64,000 nt of DNA from Salibacter halophilus (lineage in GTDB: Bacteria; Bacteroidota; Bacteroidia; Flavobacteriales_G; Salibacteraceae): positions 372,001-436,000 of the forward strand of contig NZ_WACR01000001.1 of the NCBI RefSeq assembly GCF_008806325.1, read 5' to 3'. Made by a program: the position numbers and the translations under genes. This document shows, piece after piece, positions 61,018-64,000 of this stretch; position 1 is the stretch's first letter; every line of letters begins with the position of its first letter. The notes beneath the pieces are model-generated. The model was not told the origin of the DNA. It searched no databases and saw nothing but the letters and a program-made list of their open reading frames with translations.

Positions 61018-62333
61018 TACTGGTTGATAGGTGCCGGTTCGCCAGAGCTTTCTCCTCCACCATTATTGTTGAAGTTGAAAGTTAATGAAAAGCGCAATGT
61101 ATTTTGAAGTGGTGAGTTTGTTATTGTTCGTTGTTCACCAACATAAAACGGAACAAGGTAGCTCATATCAATACCGATGGCATTGTATTTAAGCCCTAAA
61201 CCAAAAGTAAGGAACTTGCGATTTCCTTTTAGTTCGTGTTCGGTGAAATAACCTAATCTGGCAGCAAAAAGTTTGTTGTACCAGTACTCGGCTCCTACTC
61301 CAAGATAAATTTCACGGAGTTCTTCTCTCAACACACTACCATCTTCTACTTCTGCTTTTCCATCAGGACCAGTTACGTATTCTCCATTTGAATCAGTGAA
61401 TGGATTACCTGGTGCATCGTAGAATGATGTAAACATTGCGTTTGCCACACTTCGATCTGGTGACATCCCGGCTATCACTTCTCCATTGTCATAAATTGGT
61501 GGAGATGGAACGAGTAATTTATTCACATCAAAGTTTAATGAAACATCATTGTAATCATCGAGGTGTAATGTTATACGTGATCCTAACCTGAGGTTTGTGG
61601 GTAGAAAATCTTGCTCATCGAGGTTTGAGTATGAAATTTTGTTCCCGATGTTTGAAATTACTGCTCCAAATGCCAGTGTGGCATCTGTTCCGTTTAAATT
61701 GAGGTCATCGTTTTCGTAGTAGGCACTAATATCAGTTGCAGCTGCGAGTCCGGCCTTTGTTTGAGCAGATTGAACATCTGTTCCTCCTGTGAGGTTTGAA
61801 TAGATGAATTTAAGGTTTATCCCTCCTGTCAATCGATCAGAGAGTACGCGTGAATAGCCTGCACCAATTGACCACTCATTGGGTCTGAATTGCTGAATAT
61901 CATTCCCGAATTCATCAGTAAACTGAATATCACCGAGTGTGAAATAGCGAAATGATACGCCAATTGCGTTCATGTCATCTATTTTATAAAAACCGGTAAG
62001 GTGTGACAGGCTGATGTCAGAAACGAGGTTTCGCAACCAGGGTGTGTAGGAAACAGCCATTCCAAAGTTTTCTTCGTTTTTCACCATTTTGGCCGGATTC
62101 CAGTACATGGAATATACATCTGCACTTGTGGCTGCACCTGCATCGCCTAATGCTCCATGCCTGGAGTCAGGCGCGATTGTCATAAATGGTACGGCTGTCG
62201 TAATAGAGTTTACCTGTTCGGCTCCGGTTACTGTACCTACAGATTGCTGGTTCTGACCGTAATTCATTTGGCTTACTGCCAACGCGCCTATCAAAGCAAC
62301 TGTTCCTCTTGCGATTAACTTCATTCTATCCAA
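61017..62333 (-). CDS. porV: Type IX secretion system outer-membrane protein PorV
   Basis: A 438-residue beta-barrel of the PorV (LptO) family. It shuttles cargo from the translocon to the PorU sortase at the outer membrane. After the signal peptide (ALIGALAVSQMNYGQ) comes the family start TITTAVPFMTIAPDSRHGALGDAGAATSADVYSMYWNPAK, quoted in continuous family context only in part: PDSRHGALGDAGAATS and YSMYWNPAK. The barrel ends LRFSLTFNF with a polar tail. It lies directly downstream of porU, as is typical. One copy of the repeated word is in the signal-peptide region (62249). Confidence 0.93.
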   Translation of the reverse strand: MDRMKLIARGTVALIGALAVSQMNYGQNQQSVGTVTGAEQVNSITTAVPFMTIAPDSRHGALGDAGAATSADVYSMYWNPAKMVKNEENFGMAVSYTPWLRNLVSDISLSHLTGFYKIDDMNAIGVSFRYFTLGDIQFTDEFGNDIQQFRPNEWSIGAGYSRVLSDRLTGGINLKFIYSNLTGGTDVQSAQTKAGLAAATDISAYYENDDLNLNGTDATLAFGAVISNIGNKISYSNLDEQDFLPTNLRLGSRITLHLDDYNDVSLNFDVNKLLVPSPPIYDNGEVIAGMSPDRSVANAMFTSFYDAPGNPFTDSNGEYVTGPDGKAEVEDGSVLREELREIYLGVGAEYWYNKLFAARLGYFTEHELKGNRKFLTFGLGLKYNAIGIDMSYLVPFYVGEQRTITNSPLQNTLRFSLTFNFNNNGGGESSGEPAPINQ

Positions 62334-62344
62334 AATTGAAATGG

Positions 62345-62352
62345 CAAATATA
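62345..62352 (-). promoter_or_regulatory. Possible promoter -7 element of porV
   Basis: On the minus strand TATATTTG fits TAnnTTTG, 11 bases before the porV ATG. It lies in the 46-bp gap after porU; a -33 element is not clear. Read-through from porU is also likely. Confidence 0.4.
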
Positions 62353-62379
62353 ACGATAAGGTTGAGTTCTTATTTTATT

Positions 62380-64000
62380 CTAATTTAAAAGTACTAATTT
62401 CTCGAATTTGTTCACCGTTTTTCCGGTGGGAGCGGTAACTTTTACCTTATAAATATAAACTCCCTTTCCAATTTCATCTCCAAACTCATCGCGACCATCC
62501 CAGTATATGGGACCTGCGCGGTAGCTGTTAGACGCAAAAATAGCATCTAAAGTTTTCACGAGTTTTCCACTTACGGTGAAGACCTGAATGCGAACATCTA
62601 ACTCTTGACCGGGGGCGTTGTGATCAAAGTAAAACGCTGTATTCGTTGTGAATGGATTGGGATAATTGAGTATGTGATCGATAGCCAACTCACTGTTATC
62701 TGCCACAATAAACTCTGTAAATGCTTTACCAGAATTGTTGTAAACATCCCAAACTTTCAAACTTAGGGTGTGCTTCCCTTCTTCTAATTTTTCAAATGGG
62801 TAAGTAATTGTTCCGCTTTGATATGAATCGAGGTCAGATTCATAATAATCGTTGAGCACTATTGCATTTGCTGTATTTTCATCGAGTATAGCTGTGATGT
62901 CATGACCAATTCCATTTCCAACAGTGTTGATTCCGTTTTCATCGAAAACTTTGGCAAATAAGTTAGGATTTTGGTCGGTCATGCCTCCTACTACAAAACT
63001 TTCATCATTCATCCACAAATTCACTTCAGGTCCTTTTTGGTCAGATCCGGCATTTTCAGATCTCCCGCCAATCACCATCTTTTCGTATGCTCCATTAGCA
63101 TCGACTGAACCGTCATCAGCATAGTAGCTGATTTTCGCATTTCCAAAATCAAAGATGATGTCTTTTGGAACGACAAATGTGAATGAGAAATCTCCATTTT
63201 TTACAGTTGCCTTACCTTTAAATATGATGCTCTCCTGAGAATTGTATTTGAACACACCCTCATCGTCATTATCGAGTGTAGACACTTCCTGCGGCTGGTC
63301 GTAAACGGTAACCTGAACAACACCGTTAAAATCATCTACTTTTGCTCCAAATTCATCAGCTACCATTCCATCAATTGTCACTTTCTCCAACGCTTTTATC
63401 GTATCAGGTGCATTTGTGGTCATTACATTGTATTGCGGGTAAGCTAGTCTTATTGCCGGATCACCCAATAATGCGAAATTCCGGTAATTAACACCATTGT
63501 TATTGTTGATTAAACTTACATCTTTTGATAGCATAAGTAACTCTCCAAGTGTTGGAACTTTACCATCAACTGCTTCAAAAGCATAATCAGTAAATGTTTG
63601 AGATAACTCGTAGTTTGGAGATGAGTAAACGAGCCTTGTTGTCGTCATGAGGCCAATACCGCCCCCATCGGGATTTAACAACACGTATTCACCTGCACTC
63701 GTACGTTCAGGGTCATCATATCTACTGAATTCACAGGTTGCGGTCAAAAACAATGGCATATTGTTGCGATTCGTCCAATTGTTGACATCGTTTACTTTCA
63801 ATACTCTTTCATGGGCCCAACCGGTTTCACCGCCATGGCCAACATAGCACATAAAGAGAGTTCCTCTCTTCATTGCATTATCGATTTCTTCATTTACATC
63901 GGGGTAGCTTTGACCACCGGCTGTTGCAACTTGTTTGTAGGCGTCAAACAGAATTTTATTGACGTTGTAATCTGGATAGTTCGTATCGATTTTCCTGGCC
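62380..64000 (-). CDS. porU: Type IX secretion system sortase PorU, C-terminal part (runs off the window)
   Basis: The last 540 or so residues of PorU, the gingipain-like cysteine peptidase that removes the sorting domain from cargo and attaches it to the cell surface. The catalytic His is in MCYVGHGGETGWAHE and the catalytic Cys in LFLTATCEFSRYDDP, as in peptidase family C25. The frame continues upstream to the window edge (ARKIDTNYPDYNVNKILFDA), so the ATG at 63873 is not the true start. The C-terminal 100 residues resemble a sorting-type domain (LNYPNPFTTNTAF ... GKGVYIYKVKV). PorV follows directly. Confidence 0.93.
   Translation of the reverse strand, partial: ARKIDTNYPDYNVNKILFDAYKQVATAGGQSYPDVNEEIDNAMKRGTLFMCYVGHGGETGWAHERVLKVNDVNNWTNRNNMPLFLTATCEFSRYDDPERTSAGEYVLLNPDGGGIGLMTTTRLVYSSPNYELSQTFTDYAFEAVDGKVPTLGELLMLSKDVSLINNNNGVNYRNFALLGDPAIRLAYPQYNVMTTNAPDTIKALEKVTIDGMVADEFGAKVDDFNGVVQVTVYDQPQEVSTLDNDDEGVFKYNSQESIIFKGKATVKNGDFSFTFVVPKDIIFDFGNAKISYYADDGSVDANGAYEKMVIGGRSENAGSDQKGPEVNLWMNDESFVVGGMTDQNPNLFAKVFDENGINTVGNGIGHDITAILDENTANAIVLNDYYESDLDSYQSGTITYPFEKLEEGKHTLSLKVWDVYNNSGKAFTEFIVADNSELAIDHILNYPNPFTTNTAFYFDHNAPGQELDVRIQVFTVSGKLVKTLDAIFASNSYRAGPIYWDGRDEFGDEIGKGVYIYKVKVTAPTGKTVNKFEKLVLLN

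Larger units (their letters stand above)
1952..63048. repeat. Dispersed 10-bp word GGNTCTGACC, 30 exact copies
   Basis: Exact copies were located by eye; a few may be missed. Forward (GGNTCTGACC) starts: 1952, 14559, 17706, 18798, 21392, 22603, 25345, 27532, 30758, 34543, 36925, 38855, 44690, 46676, 49238, 53449, 56183, 62249. Reverse (GGTCAGANCC) starts: 8394, 18981, 21988, 25970, 31648, 35948, 41981, 43806, 46045, 48924, 53892, 63039. Position 3 is T in 15, C in 9, A in 6 and never G; a G often follows. With T at position 3 the word has GGT/ACC arms around TCTG. All copies are inside coding sequences. Confidence 0.9.

Noticed and set aside
1952-63048. Interpretation of the repeated word as a Chi or KOPS site
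   Set aside because: Both orientations are interleaved (18 to 12) with no visible switch in the window, unlike strand-biased Chi or KOPS. One 64-kb window cannot exclude it fully.
1-64000. CRISPR arrays, tRNA or rRNA genes, transposases, integrases, competence genes
   Set aside because: I looked for regularly spaced repeats, tRNA cloverleaf sequences in the gaps and mobile-element proteins, and saw none in the window.

Overview
The window comes from a bacterium of the phylum Bacteroidota, most likely a free-living, probably marine member of the Flavobacteriales; I cannot fix the family. The evidence is promoter elements of the TAnnTTTG type, the near absence of Shine-Dalgarno sequences, type IX secretion genes (porU, porV and a cargo protein with a C-terminal sorting domain), and lineage-typical families (DUF4290, DUF5723, DUF3078, DUF349 repeats, a fused branched-chain E1). 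No rRNA, tRNA, CRISPR array or transposase gene was seen, and no gene-free stretch exceeds 300 bases.

Layout. Positions 1-12297 (minus strand) hold a merged str-S10-spc ribosomal protein operon from rpsL to the start of secY, without tuf. Positions 12361-12529 hold the two divergent promoters. Positions 12534-19316 (plus) carry a PcrA/UvrD helicase, DUF4290, murA (Asp in place of the catalytic Cys), a TlpA-like lipoprotein, grpE and a dnaJ lacking one zinc centre. Positions 19564-23938 hold an ABC-2 exporter pair, a Ppx/GppA phosphatase and a sigma-54 activator without a DNA-binding domain. Positions 25472-28729 are an operon of phenylacetate-pathway accessory genes (paaI, thiolase, paaY). 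Positions 28828-29381 are a yefM-yoeB toxin-antitoxin module with its operator. Positions 29603-33447 contain a prolyl oligopeptidase whose 3' end is duplicated around a small AT-rich island with two related secreted proteins. Positions 33608-44370 carry paaZ, fhs, an enoyl-CoA hydratase, DUF349 and DUF3078 proteins, and a fused alpha-keto acid dehydrogenase E1 with an alpha/beta hydrolase. Positions 44424-51796 hold a metallo-hydrolase, a large outer-membrane protein, a half-size TauE, an M20 amidohydrolase, and a SCO1, cytochrome c and tiny membrane protein cluster. Positions 51885-64000 (minus) hold pheT, three small envelope genes, recG, pdhC, pdhA, cdd, porV and the 3' part of porU.

The strongest unexplained signal is a short DNA word, GGNTCTGACC (reverse complement GGTCAGANCC), which I counted 30 times in 64 kb where about 0.3-0.5 would be expected by chance. 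All 30 copies lie inside genes. They use all five reading frames that avoid an in-frame stop and are split 15:15 between coding and non-coding strand, so selection acts on the DNA and not on the proteins. It resembles the DNA uptake sequences of Neisseria and Haemophilus in length, density and lack of strand bias; I know of no such sequence described in this phylum. Other items of interest are a 167-bp nested inverted repeat after dnaJ, a 142-bp inverted-repeat element directly before fhs, the duplicated 3' end around 31.7-33.4 kb, and a textbook YefM operator.
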